A DNA stretch of 42,217 nt from Mycobacterium hubeiense (GTDB lineage Bacteria > Actinomycetota > Actinomycetes > Mycobacteriales > Mycobacteriaceae): positions 32,030 through 74,246 of the forward strand of contig NZ_PIZU01000025.1 in assembly GCF_002838065.1 (NCBI RefSeq), written 5' to 3'. The first letter of the stretch is position 1; each line of letters opens with the position of its first letter. This document shows positions 15,072 to 22,813 of the stretch, piece after piece. The notes beneath the pieces are model-generated. The model was given only the letters and a program-made list of their open reading frames with translations, was not told the DNA's origin and made no database searches. Position numbers and translations under genes: made by a program.

Positions 15072-15818
15072 ATGACGACACCGCCAGCCGACAAGCCGGT
15101 CGCCGTGGTCACCGGCGCCAGTGCGGGCATCGGTGAGGCAACGGCGAGAACCCTTGCCGCCCAGGGATTTCACGTGGTTTGCGTGGCCCGGCGGGTAGAC
15201 CGGATCACGGCGCTTGCCGACGAGATCGGCGGCACCGCAATTGTGGCGGACGTCACGTCGGACGAGTCCGTGGCGGCGCTCACCGCCGGACTGGACCGGG
15301 TCGACGTGCTGGTCAACAACGCCGGCGGGGCCCGCGGTCTGGAGCCGGTGGCCGACGCCGACCTCGAGCACTGGCGCTGGATGTGGGAGGCCAACGTGCT
15401 GGGCACGCTGCGGGTGACCCGCGCGCTGCTGCCCAAGCTGATCGACTCCGGAGACGGACTCATCGTCACGGTCACCTCGATCGCGGCGTTCGAGACGTAC
15501 GACGGCGGGGCCGGCTACACCTCGGCCAAACACGCCCAGGGCGCGCTGCATCGCACGCTGCGCGGCGAGCTGTTGGGAAAGCCGGTGCGGCTCACCGAGA
15601 TTGCGCCGGGCATGGTGAAGACGGACTTCTCGCTGCGCCGCTTCGACGGCGACGAGGAGCGCGCCGCCAAGGTGTACGAGGGCGTCACCCCGCTGGTCGC
15701 CGAGGACGTCGCCGAGGTAATCGGATTCGTCGCGTCCCGCCCGTCGCACGTCAATCTCGACTTCATCGTGATCCGCCCGCGCGACCAGGCCAGCGCGTCG
15801 CGCTTCAACCGCCGCTAG
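15072..15818 (+). CDS. Short-chain dehydrogenase/reductase (Rv0484c-like)
   Basis: A 248-residue classical SDR. The NAD(P)-binding motif is VVTGASAGIGEATA (12-25), followed by VNNAGG (about 82-87), the catalytic Ser in VTSIAAF and the YTSAK pair (Y-x3-K). The basic residues after the second strand (VARRVDR) favour NADP over NAD. Family members of this type oxidise or reduce small hydroxy/keto compounds; the substrate is unknown. It is divergent from the ROK regulator and convergent with the L,D-transpeptidase gene, whose stop overlaps by four bases. Synteny with Rv0484c supports identity. Confidence 0.9.
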   Translation: MTTPPADKPVAVVTGASAGIGEATARTLAAQGFHVVCVARRVDRITALADEIGGTAIVADVTSDESVAALTAGLDRVDVLVNNAGGARGLEPVADADLEHWRWMWEANVLGTLRVTRALLPKLIDSGDGLIVTVTSIAAFETYDGGAGYTSAKHAQGALHRTLRGELLGKPVRLTEIAPGMVKTDFSLRRFDGDEERAAKVYEGVTPLVAEDVAEVIGFVASRPSHVNLDFIVIRPRDQASASRFNRR

Positions 15819-17101
15819 CCGCCGGGCCGGCCGTTGACCGGCTGCGGCGCGCCCGACGGCGTGGCCGGCGCCGTGCTGGGAATCTCCGACGGCCCGGGTT
15901 GCGCCGATAACGCTGACATTGCTACCCATTCGTCCCACGGCACCACCCAGTCCCAGATGTCGCCGTCGGCGTAGGACAGCTCGATGCGCGTGCCGGTGAC
16001 CTCGACCGGGTCGCCGTAGATGGCGCTGTGGAAGTACTGCTCGGCATTCTCGAGCGACAGGTTGATGCAGCCGTTGGTGACGTTGGTATTGCCTTGCGCG
16101 CCAAGGCTTGCCGGGTTGGCGTGGATGAACTCGCCGTTGTTGGAGATCCGCACCGACCACCGCTCGCCCAGATTCGCGTAGCCCGCGGCCGGGTTGGTCA
16201 TGTAGAAGTCTTCGTACTTCTCGGTGACGACGTGGATGCCGCTGCGGGTGACGTTGCGGTCCAGATCGCCCTCCCCGTAGCTGCACGGGAAGTCCATGAT
16301 GACGGCGCCCCCGGCGTCGAGCACCTGCAGCCGGTGCGACGGCGCATGCGCCTTGACCACCTGACGACGACCGATCTCGAACTGCAGCGTGGAGTCGGCC
16401 GCGCCGTACGCGCCGTCGCCGAACGCCACCCCGTACAGGCGGGCGTCGACGTTGACCTTGGTGCCGGCCGGGAAGTACTCGCGGCTGCGCCAGTGCATCC
16501 TCGATCCGCCGACCTCGTCGGGCAGCCACGCCCAGCTGCCCTCGACGGGCGGTTCGGTGGTGACCTTGACGGCCTTTTCGACGGCCGCCTTGTCGCTGAT
16601 CGACGCGTCGAATTGCAGGATGATCGGCGCCGCCACCCCGACCACCTGGCCGTCTGCGAGCTGGAACTGCCCATTGACCTGAACAGCAGGATTGATGGTG
16701 GTGAACGCGCCCTCGACGGGCATGGCCTTGCCGTCGCGGCCGACCACCGAACCGGTCCAGGTGTATTCGGTGCCGTAGCCCAGCGGCTCGGTCGTGGTGA
16801 ACGCGGTGCGGTCGCGGTTGAGCACGCCCGCGACGGGCTTGCCCTCGGGGTTGGTCAGCGCCACCCGCTGGAACCAGCCGCCGCTGACCTGAACGCCGAC
16901 CGGCACGGTCGGCAGCACATCGGTTTGGTCGTTGTCGGGCGTGAACGTCAGCGACGGGGCCTGCGGCGCCGCCTCCCCGTCGGGTTGTTTGCTGGACTTA
17001 CTAAGGCACGCGGCCAGCGTGCTCGGAGCCACCACGCCGACCGCCAATGCGGTCAGAGCCCGCCGCCGGTTGACAGGCGGCAAAGGGCGGGCTGGGCTCA
17101 C
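15815..17101 (-). CDS. lprQ: L,D-transpeptidase lipoprotein (LprQ/LdtE-like, Rv0483)
   Basis: A 428-residue envelope protein. The N-terminus has a twin-arginine-like NRRRALTALAVG and a lipobox LAAC (Cys near 31), so it is probably exported and lipid-anchored. Ig-like modules (about 50-260) precede a YkuD catalytic domain with HVVTEKYEDFYM, FIHANPASLG and the active-site segment NVTNGCINLSLENAEQYF, where the Cys is the nucleophile. Such enzymes make 3-3 cross-links in mycobacterial peptidoglycan and are the targets of carbapenems. A Pro-rich tail follows. It lies 15 bases after murB, the same strand, giving a small cell-wall operon. Confidence 0.93.
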   Translation of the reverse strand: MSPARPLPPVNRRRALTALAVGVVAPSTLAACLSKSSKQPDGEAAPQAPSLTFTPDNDQTDVLPTVPVGVQVSGGWFQRVALTNPEGKPVAGVLNRDRTAFTTTEPLGYGTEYTWTGSVVGRDGKAMPVEGAFTTINPAVQVNGQFQLADGQVVGVAAPIILQFDASISDKAAVEKAVKVTTEPPVEGSWAWLPDEVGGSRMHWRSREYFPAGTKVNVDARLYGVAFGDGAYGAADSTLQFEIGRRQVVKAHAPSHRLQVLDAGGAVIMDFPCSYGEGDLDRNVTRSGIHVVTEKYEDFYMTNPAAGYANLGERWSVRISNNGEFIHANPASLGAQGNTNVTNGCINLSLENAEQYFHSAIYGDPVEVTGTRIELSYADGDIWDWVVPWDEWVAMSALSAQPGPSEIPSTAPATPSGAPQPVNGRPGG

Positions 17102-17116
17102 GCCTATCCAAGATAC

Positions 17117-18169
17117 CTACAAGGAGCACCCGATCAGCGACGGCTCGGGTGTGAGTTCGATCCCGAAAATGGTTCTCACACCGTCGCGAACCGTTCTGGC
17201 CAGCGAAATCACGTCGGCTGTGGTGGCCCCGCCCCTGTTGGTCAGCGCCAAGGCATGCTTTGTCGACAATCGCACCGGCGCCCCGTCGCCCGGATATCCC
17301 TTTCCGAAGCCGGCCCGTTCCACCAGCCACGCCGCGGCGAGCTTCACCCCGTCGCCGGCCGGGTAGTTCGGCACGGGCCCGTCGATACTGGCGCTTAGCC
17401 GGGCAAATTCGGCGGCCGATACGACCGGGTTGGTGAAGAAGGAGCCGACGCTCCACGTGTCGTGATCGGCTTCGTCGAGCACCATGCCCTTGCTGACCCG
17501 CAACGCCAGCACCTCCTCACGCACGCGCGTCGGGTCGCTGCGCGATCCGGGTTCGGCGTCCAGGGCCCTGGCCAGTTCGCCGTAGCGCAGCGGAGCGCTG
17601 AGGCCGTCGCGGTCCAACTCGAATTCGACCTCGAGCACGATGGCCGCAGCCGAGTGTTTGAGAATGCTTGTGCGGTAACCGAAGTGAAGCGCTTCCGGGG
17701 CCACCCAGCGGTCCTCGCCGGTGCGCCGGTCGAACAGCCGTACCCGCCGGATGGTGTCGGCGACCTCCGCGCCATACGCCCCGACGTTCTGCACCGGTGT
17801 CGCGCCGGCCGAGCCGGGGATCCCCGACAGGCACTCCAGCCCGCCGAGCCCGTGCGCCAAGGACGTGACCACGACGTCGTCCCACAAGGCGCCCGCTTCG
17901 GCGCGCACAACGTTGCCGTCGACGGTGATCTCGGTGTTGGCCACATACACGACGGTCAATCCGACGAGGTCGTCGGCGAGCACCACGTTGGATCCGCCGG
18001 CCAGCACGAGCACGTTGTCACCGTCGACCGCGCGCAGCACGTCGACCACTTTCTCGGTGGTGTCACACGTGATCAGCCGCCGCGCCACCGGTCCGACGCG
18101 CAGCGTGGTCAACGGCGCCAGCGGCACATCCTCGGCCACGGCCGCGCCTGAAATATCCGAACTGACCAC
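17117..18169 (-). CDS. murB: UDP-N-acetylenolpyruvoylglucosamine reductase MurB
   Basis: A 350-residue FAD enzyme that reduces UDP-GlcNAc-enolpyruvate to UDP-MurNAc, the second committed step of peptidoglycan synthesis. Features are the substrate/FAD loop LVLAGGSNVVLADD, GIPGSAGATPVQNVGAYG, the Tyr/Arg segment FGYRTSILK and the proton-donor Ser in SVGSFFTNP, with the terminal Glu in LTPEPSLIG. It is a type I MurB lengthwise. Start is GTG 18169, eight bases from a TACCGT hexamer on its strand that overlaps the -10 of the divergent DUF2505 gene. It is followed closely by the L,D-transpeptidase gene. Confidence 0.96.
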   Translation of the reverse strand: MVSSDISGAAVAEDVPLAPLTTLRVGPVARRLITCDTTEKVVDVLRAVDGDNVLVLAGGSNVVLADDLVGLTVVYVANTEITVDGNVVRAEAGALWDDVVVTSLAHGLGGLECLSGIPGSAGATPVQNVGAYGAEVADTIRRVRLFDRRTGEDRWVAPEALHFGYRTSILKHSAAAIVLEVEFELDRDGLSAPLRYGELARALDAEPGSRSDPTRVREEVLALRVSKGMVLDEADHDTWSVGSFFTNPVVSAAEFARLSASIDGPVPNYPAGDGVKLAAAWLVERAGFGKGYPGDGAPVRLSTKHALALTNRGGATTADVISLARTVRDGVRTIFGIELTPEPSLIGCSL

Positions 18170-18177
18170 GGGCGGTA

Positions 18178-18187
18178 ACGGTAGCCT
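18178..18187. promoter_or_regulatory. Overlapping back-to-back -10 hexamers of murB and the DUF2505 gene
   Basis: On the plus strand TAGCCT (18182-18187) ends eight bases before ATG 18196. On the minus strand TACCGT (18183-18178) also ends eight bases before GTG 18169. Both fit TANNNT and they share two bases, so one symmetric core could fire both ways and give near-leaderless transcripts. The whole divergent gap is 26 bases. Confidence 0.5.
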
Positions 18188-18195
18188 GGCCAGCT

Positions 18196-18702
18196 ATGCC
18201 GCGCTCATTCGACATGGCCGCCGAATACGAGGGCAGCGTCGAACAGGTCCACCGGGCGTTCAGCGACGAACAGTATTGGCTCGCACGGTTGGAGGACTCC
18301 GGCGCCGACGATTACACGCTGGACGCCATGGAGGTCGGACCCGACGGCCACATCGACGTCGCCACCACCCAGATCCTGCGCGCCGACCGACTGCCCGGCT
18401 GGGTGCACCAGTTCTACCGCGGCGAAGTGCGGCTGCTGCGCACCGAGAAGTGGAGCCCGGTCGAGGACGGCAAGGCGCACGCCGAGGTCACCGGCAGCGT
18501 GCCCGGTGCGCCGGCGTCGCTGTCGGGCAAAGCCGTGTTGCGGCCGACGGAGACGGGCTCGCGGCTGGAGTTCAACGTCACCGTCGAGGTCGGGATCCCG
18601 CTCGTCGGCGGCAAAATCGAAAACTTCATCGGCGGCCTGCTGGCCGACCTGCTGATCGCCGAACAGCGTTTCACCACGGTGTGGTTGACGGAAAATGCCT
18701 GA
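18196..18702 (+). CDS. DUF2505 protein, SRPBCC-like fold (Rv0481c-like)
   Basis: A 168-residue soluble protein of the DUF2505 family, related to the START/SRPBCC ligand-binding fold. It has the family opening MPRSFDMAAEYEGSVEQVHRAF and the long C-terminal helix ENFIGGLLADLLIAEQRF that caps the cavity. No catalytic motif is seen; binding of a lipid or other hydrophobic molecule is the usual guess. It has no clear Shine-Dalgarno site and lies near a -10 element, so translation may be leaderless. It is followed with an 8-base overlap by the methyltransferase-like gene, so the two are co-expressed. Confidence 0.85.
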   Translation: MPRSFDMAAEYEGSVEQVHRAFSDEQYWLARLEDSGADDYTLDAMEVGPDGHIDVATTQILRADRLPGWVHQFYRGEVRLLRTEKWSPVEDGKAHAEVTGSVPGAPASLSGKAVLRPTETGSRLEFNVTVEVGIPLVGGKIENFIGGLLADLLIAEQRFTTVWLTENA

Positions 18703-19495
18703 TGCGGCGGTACACATGCCAAACACCACCAAGCCGGTCGGGCTGCCGACCCGTGGCACCACCGGACACAATCGGTTGCGCCGCAGCGACCGGTGGCTGG
18801 TGCACTCGCCGCGGGTGCGCACCGGGCTGCTGTCCGCCACCGATCCGCTGGTGATCGACCTCGGCTACGGCGCGCTGCCGGTCACCACCCTGGAACTGGC
18901 GGCGCGTCTGCGGGTGGTCCGGGCCGACATCCGCGTCGTCGGCCTGGAAATCCACCCGGAGCGGGTGGTGCCGAGCGTCGATGGCGTCGAATTCGCTTTG
19001 GGCGGTTTCGAATTGGCAGGTTTGCGGCCCGTGCTGGTGCGCGCCTTCAACGTGCTGCGCCAGTATCCGGTCGAGGCGGTGCCCGAGGCGTGGGCGGCGA
19101 TGCAGCAGCGGCTCGCGCCCGGCGGCCTGATCGTCGACGGCACCTGCGACGAGCTGGGCCGCCGCTGCTGCTGGGTGCTGCTGGACGCCGCAGGCCCGGT
19201 CAGCTTCACCCTGGCCTGCGATCCGTTCACCGTCGAGCGCCCGTCGGATGTGGCCGAGCGGCTGCCCAAGGTGCTGATCCACCACAACGTGCCCGGCCAG
19301 CCGGTGCACGCACTGCTGAGCGCCGCGGACCGGGCGTGGGCCAGTGTCGCCGGGCACGGCGTATTCGGGCCGCGGGTGCGCTGGCGCGCGATGCTCGACC
19401 TGCTGCGCGATCAGGGTTTTCCGGTAGAACCGCCGCGGCGGCGGATGCGCGACGGCGTGCTGTCGGTGCCGTGGGCGGCGGTGGCTCCCGTCTAA
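18695..19495 (+). CDS. Class I SAM-dependent methyltransferase-like protein
   Basis: A 266-residue protein. LVIDLGYGALPVTTLELAARL (about 51-71) resembles motif I of class I methyltransferases (hhDhGxGxG with the third Gly replaced), and VVGLEIHPERV fits motif II with its acidic residue. RQYPVEAVPEAWAAMQQRL and APGGLIVDGTCDELGR match the motif IV-V region. The atypical motif I means that SAM binding is likely but not proven. It overlaps the DUF2505 gene by eight bases. I cannot assign a substrate. Confidence 0.65.
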   Translation: MPDAAVHMPNTTKPVGLPTRGTTGHNRLRRSDRWLVHSPRVRTGLLSATDPLVIDLGYGALPVTTLELAARLRVVRADIRVVGLEIHPERVVPSVDGVEFALGGFELAGLRPVLVRAFNVLRQYPVEAVPEAWAAMQQRLAPGGLIVDGTCDELGRRCCWVLLDAAGPVSFTLACDPFTVERPSDVAERLPKVLIHHNVPGQPVHALLSAADRAWASVAGHGVFGPRVRWRAMLDLLRDQGFPVEPPRRRMRDGVLSVPWAAVAPV

Positions 19496-19571
19496 GTCGC
19501 ACGTTGACTTTACGGCTATGGCGCGAAAGTGCGCGAGAGGACTGCGCCCCTTCATGACATCAACCGGCAAC

Positions 19572-19577
19572 TAGGCT
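19572..19577 (+). promoter_or_regulatory. -10 element for a probably leaderless amidohydrolase transcript
   Basis: TAGGCT matches TANNNT and ends seven bases before ATG 19585. No Shine-Dalgarno sequence is present in between, which supports leaderless initiation. Confidence 0.45.
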
Positions 19578-19584
19578 GGCGGGC

Positions 19585-20400
19585 ATGCGGATCGCCCTCG
19601 CGCAGATCAGCGCCGGCACCGAACCGCCGGCCAATCTCGCGCTCGTCGAGGACTACACGAACCGTGCCGCCGACGCCGACGCGCAATTGGTGCTATTCCC
19701 CGAGGCGACACAATGCCGGTTCGGCGTACCGCTCGGCCCGGTCGCCGAGCCGCTGGACGGGTCATGGGCGTCGGGTGTGCGCGCGATCGCCGAGCGCGCC
19801 GGCATCGTCGTCGTCGTCGGCATGTTCACCCCGGCCGACGACGGCCGCGTCGCCAACACGCTCGTCGCGGCGGGACGGGGAGTAGACGCTCACTACCACA
19901 AGATCCATCTCTACGATGCCTTCGGCTTCACCGAATCACGCACTGTCGCACCGGGTTTCGAACCCGTGATGATCACCGTCGACGGCGTGGGCGTCGGGCT
20001 GACCACCTGCTACGACATCCGCTTCCCGGAGCTCTACGTCGAACTCGCGCAGCGCGGCGCCCTGCTCACCACCGTGCACGCGTCCTGGGGCTCCGGCCCG
20101 GGCAAGCTCGAACAGTGGACGCTGTTGGCCCGGGCGCGGGCGCTCGATACGACGGGCTTCGTCGCCGCGGTGGATCAGGCCTATCCCGGCGACGAGATCG
20201 CCGCGACGGGCCCGACCGGGGTGGGCGGCAGCCTGGTCGTCTCGCCGACGGGCGAGGTGCTGGCCTCCGCGGGCGCCGACCCGGAATTGCTCGTCGTCGA
20301 CATCGACCTGGACAAGGCGCGGCACGCCCGCGACACCATCGCGGTGTTGCGCAACCGCTCAGCGTTCGCTCATGCGAGTAAGGCAGAATCGCGGGCGTGA
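19585..20400 (+). CDS. Nitrilase-superfamily carbon-nitrogen hydrolase (Rv0480c-like)
   Basis: A 271-residue amidase-type enzyme. The catalytic triad of the nitrilase superfamily is visible as Glu40 (LFPEATQ), Lys106 (HYHKIHLYD) and Cys142 (LTTCYDIRFPELY). The family hydrolyses non-peptide C-N bonds; close relatives (Nit1/Nit2-type) hydrolyse omega-amides or deaminated glutathione, and a mycothiol or metabolite-repair role could be imagined. Start ATG 19585 lies seven bases after a -10 hexamer. Its stop overlaps the GTG of the following DUF2993 gene (GTGA). Length is normal for the family. Confidence 0.9.
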   Translation: MRIALAQISAGTEPPANLALVEDYTNRAADADAQLVLFPEATQCRFGVPLGPVAEPLDGSWASGVRAIAERAGIVVVVGMFTPADDGRVANTLVAAGRGVDAHYHKIHLYDAFGFTESRTVAPGFEPVMITVDGVGVGLTTCYDIRFPELYVELAQRGALLTTVHASWGSGPGKLEQWTLLARARALDTTGFVAAVDQAYPGDEIAATGPTGVGGSLVVSPTGEVLASAGADPELLVVDIDLDKARHARDTIAVLRNRSAFAHASKAESRA

Positions 20401-21302
20401 CCGATCCCTGGGCTCGCCCGGCGAATCAAGCGCCGCCCGTCCCACCACAGCCACAGTTCCCGCAAGGGCCCGGGAGCCGCCCGGCCGGCGACATCCAGCA
20501 ACCGCCGGGCTACGCTCCGCCGCCGTCCGCCGAACCACCTAAGGACACCTCGCTGTTGGCGAAGATCAAAGACTTCTTCCGTGATCCGCTGTCGATCGTG
20601 CTGGCTGTCGTCATCGTCATGGCGCTGGTCGCCGCCGGAGTGCTGGCCGGCGAGCTGTATGCCCGCAACCGGGCCGACACCGTGGTGGCCCGCGTCGTCG
20701 AATGCGTGGTCCAGGACCAGGCCAAGGCGTCGTTCGACCCGCTGCCGCCGTTTTTGATGCAGCACGTGTCGGGCCACTACACCAACATCAACATCGAGAC
20801 GGCCGGCAACCAGATCCGCGACGCCCAGGGCATGAAGGTCGCCATCGATATCAAGGATGTGCGGCTGGAGGACACGCCGACGTCCAGCGGGTCGGTCGGC
20901 TCACTCAACGCGATGATCACCTGGTCGGCCGAGGGCATCAAACAGACCGTGCAGGAGGCCATCCCGTTGTTCGGCAGCTTCCTCACCGGTGTGTCGACGA
21001 ACCCGTCGGCCGGCACGATCGAGTTGGAGGGCGCGCTGGGCAGCATCACCGCCAAGCCGGAGGTCGCCGAGAACGGCATCGCGCTGGAGGTGACGGAGCT
21101 CAGCGGGTTGGGCTTCTCGCTGCCCCGCGAGACGGTGCAGCCCGCGCTGGACGCGTTCACTTCGCAGCTGACCAAGAACTACCCGATGGGTATCCACGCC
21201 GACAGCGTGCAGGTCACCGATACCGGTGTGGTCAGCCACTTCTCCACGCAGAACGCGTCGATCCCGAAGAGCACCGACGATCCCTGCTTCGCCGGGCTCT
21301 GA
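20397..21302 (+). CDS. DUF2993 membrane-anchored protein (Rv0479c-like)
   Basis: A 301-residue protein: a Pro/Gln-rich cytosolic N-terminus (1-50), one hydrophobic helix (about 61-84, SIVLAVVIVMALVAAGVLAG) and an external DUF2993 domain (85-301), a lipid-binding-like fold shared with the mycobacterial mannan-processing protein LmeA. It should sit on the outer face of the inner membrane. GTG 20397 overlaps the amidohydrolase stop. The phrase EGALGSITAKPEV and the C-terminal SQLTKNYPMGIHADSVQVTD-type strand pattern are typical. Role is unknown; envelope function is inferred. Confidence 0.85.
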   Translation: MTDPWARPANQAPPVPPQPQFPQGPGSRPAGDIQQPPGYAPPPSAEPPKDTSLLAKIKDFFRDPLSIVLAVVIVMALVAAGVLAGELYARNRADTVVARVVECVVQDQAKASFDPLPPFLMQHVSGHYTNINIETAGNQIRDAQGMKVAIDIKDVRLEDTPTSSGSVGSLNAMITWSAEGIKQTVQEAIPLFGSFLTGVSTNPSAGTIELEGALGSITAKPEVAENGIALEVTELSGLGFSLPRETVQPALDAFTSQLTKNYPMGIHADSVQVTDTGVVSHFSTQNASIPKSTDDPCFAGL

Positions 21303-21365
21303 TCGCGAGATTGCAGGCAGGCAGCGAAAATACGAGTGGCGGCCTGCCTGTGCGCAATCTCGCGA
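21303..21365. terminator. Interrupted long hairpin between convergent DUF2993 and deoC genes
   Basis: TCGCGAGATTGC (21303-21314) pairs with GCAATCTCGCGA (21354-21365), and inside it GGCAGGC (21316-21322) pairs with GCCTGCC (21342-21348). It begins on the base after the DUF2993 stop and ends nine bases from the deoC stop, so it is well placed as a two-way terminator. Confidence 0.65.
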
Positions 21366-21374
21366 CGGGCTGAG

Positions 21375-22055
21375 TTAGCCCAGCCCGTCGAGCACGGCGC
21401 GGGTGCCGGATAGCCCCAGCCGCGTCGCCCCCGCCTCGAGCATCGCGACGGCGTCGGCGGCGGTGCGGATGCCGCCGCTGGCCTTGACCTCGAGCCGAGG
21501 ACGCACGGTGGCGGCCATCAACTCGACGGCCCGCACCGAAGCTCCACCGGCGGAGTGAAAGCCCGTCGAGGTCTTGACGAAGTCGGCGCCCGCCCCCTCC
21601 GCGGCCCGGCACACGTCGATCACCCGCTGCTCGCCCGAAAGATTCAGCAGCGCAGCCGATTCCACGATCACCTTGAGGACCACCTGGTCGGGTATGGCAT
21701 CGGAGACCGTCTGGATGTCGGAACCCACCTCGTCGAGAAAGCCCGACAGCGCCAGGCCGACGTCGATGACCATGTCGATCTCATCTGCCCCGGCCTCGAC
21801 CGCGAGCCGCGCCTCCTCGGCCTTGATCGCCGAAAGATGTTTGCCTGACGGGAATCCCACCACCGACGCGATCTTCAGGTCATCGGATCCGAACGACTTC
21901 GCGACGTGCACCATCGTCGGCGATACGCATACCGCGTACACGTCGAGTTCGGCGGCCTCCTCCACCAGCGTGACGACGTCGGATTCGGTGGCCTCCGGTT
22001 TGAGCAGCGTGTGGTCGACGCGCGCGGCGACGGCAGCGCGGGTGTAGGGCGCCAT
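21375..22055 (-). CDS. deoC: Deoxyribose-phosphate aldolase DeoC
   Basis: A 226-residue class I aldolase that splits 2-deoxyribose 5-phosphate into glyceraldehyde 3-phosphate and acetaldehyde in deoxynucleoside breakdown. The signature residues are in EIDMVIDVG (Asp), LKVIVES (Lys), the Schiff-base Lys in DFVKTSTGFHSAGGAS and the second Lys in EVKASGGIR. Start ATG 22055 (MAPYTRAAVAARVDHTLLK) overlaps the stop of the preceding DUF2599 gene by one base (TGATG), so the two are coupled. M. tuberculosis Rv0478 occupies the same place. Confidence 0.95.
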   Translation of the reverse strand: MAPYTRAAVAARVDHTLLKPEATESDVVTLVEEAAELDVYAVCVSPTMVHVAKSFGSDDLKIASVVGFPSGKHLSAIKAEEARLAVEAGADEIDMVIDVGLALSGFLDEVGSDIQTVSDAIPDQVVLKVIVESAALLNLSGEQRVIDVCRAAEGAGADFVKTSTGFHSAGGASVRAVELMAATVRPRLEVKASGGIRTAADAVAMLEAGATRLGLSGTRAVLDGLG

Positions 22056-22468
22056 CAGAACGGTTCTTCGGTGCCGCCCGGGTTGCAGCCCGCCGCCACC
22101 ATCTCCTCGAACGGAACTTCGGGCCGCCACGGCTCGAGATTCCAGCTGGTCTTGCCGGGCTCGCCGAACTCGGCGAACCGCCAGTGGCAGACGAACTGCT
22201 CCCGCATGCCCGGGATGTCTGCATCGGGCGAGAGTGTGAGCACCTCGGTCCAGGCGGCCTCGGCCTGCGCATCGGTACCGAGCTGACGGGCGGCGAGGCG
22301 GGCCGACTGCGTCGGGTACACCCGCAGGCTGGACAGATCGCCCCACTTGGCCCATTCGACGTGCTCGACGTACGGCGGGGCGGGCACCGGGTTGGCGGAC
22401 GCGACGGGCGCTGAGATAGGCAGTGCGAGCACAGCAACCAGCGCCGCGCCCAACGGGAGTAGGCGCAT
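22055..22468 (-). CDS. Secreted DUF2599 protein (Rv0477-like)
   Basis: A 137-residue protein from ATG 22468. The first 26 residues form a signal peptide (MRLLPLGAALVAVLALPISA, cleavage near ASA-NP). The mature part carries the DUF2599 pattern: WAKWGDLSSLRVYPT, then FVCHWRFAEFG and AAGCNPGG with two cysteines likely to form a disulfide. It is therefore exported to the periplasm or medium. Family function is unknown. The longer frame to 22531 would bury the signal peptide and is rejected. It is coupled to deoC downstream and overlaps nothing upstream (four bases from the DUF2516 gene). Confidence 0.88.
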   Translation of the reverse strand: MRLLPLGAALVAVLALPISAPVASANPVPAPPYVEHVEWAKWGDLSSLRVYPTQSARLAARQLGTDAQAEAAWTEVLTLSPDADIPGMREQFVCHWRFAEFGEPGKTSWNLEPWRPEVPFEEMVAAGCNPGGTEEPF

Positions 22469-22472
22469 CGAG

Positions 22473-22751
22473 CTAGCGCGACTTCCCTTGGATTTCCAGG
22501 ATCTTGGGCCGGACGTCGACGAGGTAGACACCGGCGGCGCACGCCGCGATCACGGGTCCCAGCGCGGGGCCCAGCACCAAGGCCAGCAGCACGCCGACGC
22601 CGAGGATCACCAGCCACACCGGCTTGGTCAGCTTGTCGGCGGCGGTGTAGGCGTCGGGGCGTTGCATCGCCGCATGGACGAACGCATAGACCGTCGTCAC
22701 CAGCACAGCGATCTGCAAAACGAAAAGGACGGTACCCACAAGGTGGCTCAC
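22473..22751 (-). CDS. DUF2516 small membrane protein (Rv0476-like)
   Basis: A 92-residue protein with an N-terminal hydrophobic helix (about 6-28, TVLFVLQIAVLVTTVYAF) and a second hydrophobic region (46-79, VWLVILGVGVLLALVL and PVIAACAAGVYLVDVRP) that can make one or two more membrane crossings. It fits the actinobacterial DUF2516 family. It lies 62 bases after hbhA and directly before the DUF2599 gene on the same strand. No function is known. ATG 22751 is the only sensible start. Confidence 0.85.
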   Translation of the reverse strand: MSHLVGTVLFVLQIAVLVTTVYAFVHAAMQRPDAYTAADKLTKPVWLVILGVGVLLALVLGPALGPVIAACAAGVYLVDVRPKILEIQGKSR

Positions 22752-22813
22752 AATTAGTAAGCCTATGCGGGTACCGCCCTAGACGTCGACTGGGTTAGCT
22801 CCCCAGTCCCGGG

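Noticed and set aside
14958..16529. A 523-codon open frame on the minus strand
   Set aside because: It runs antisense through the whole SDR gene and the end of the L,D-transpeptidase gene; composition is Arg/Gly-rich and no motif is present. It is an artefact of high GC.
16028..17398. A 456-codon plus-strand frame opposite lprQ and murB
   Set aside because: Antisense to two genes with clear catalytic motifs; residues are typical of a GC-driven shadow frame.
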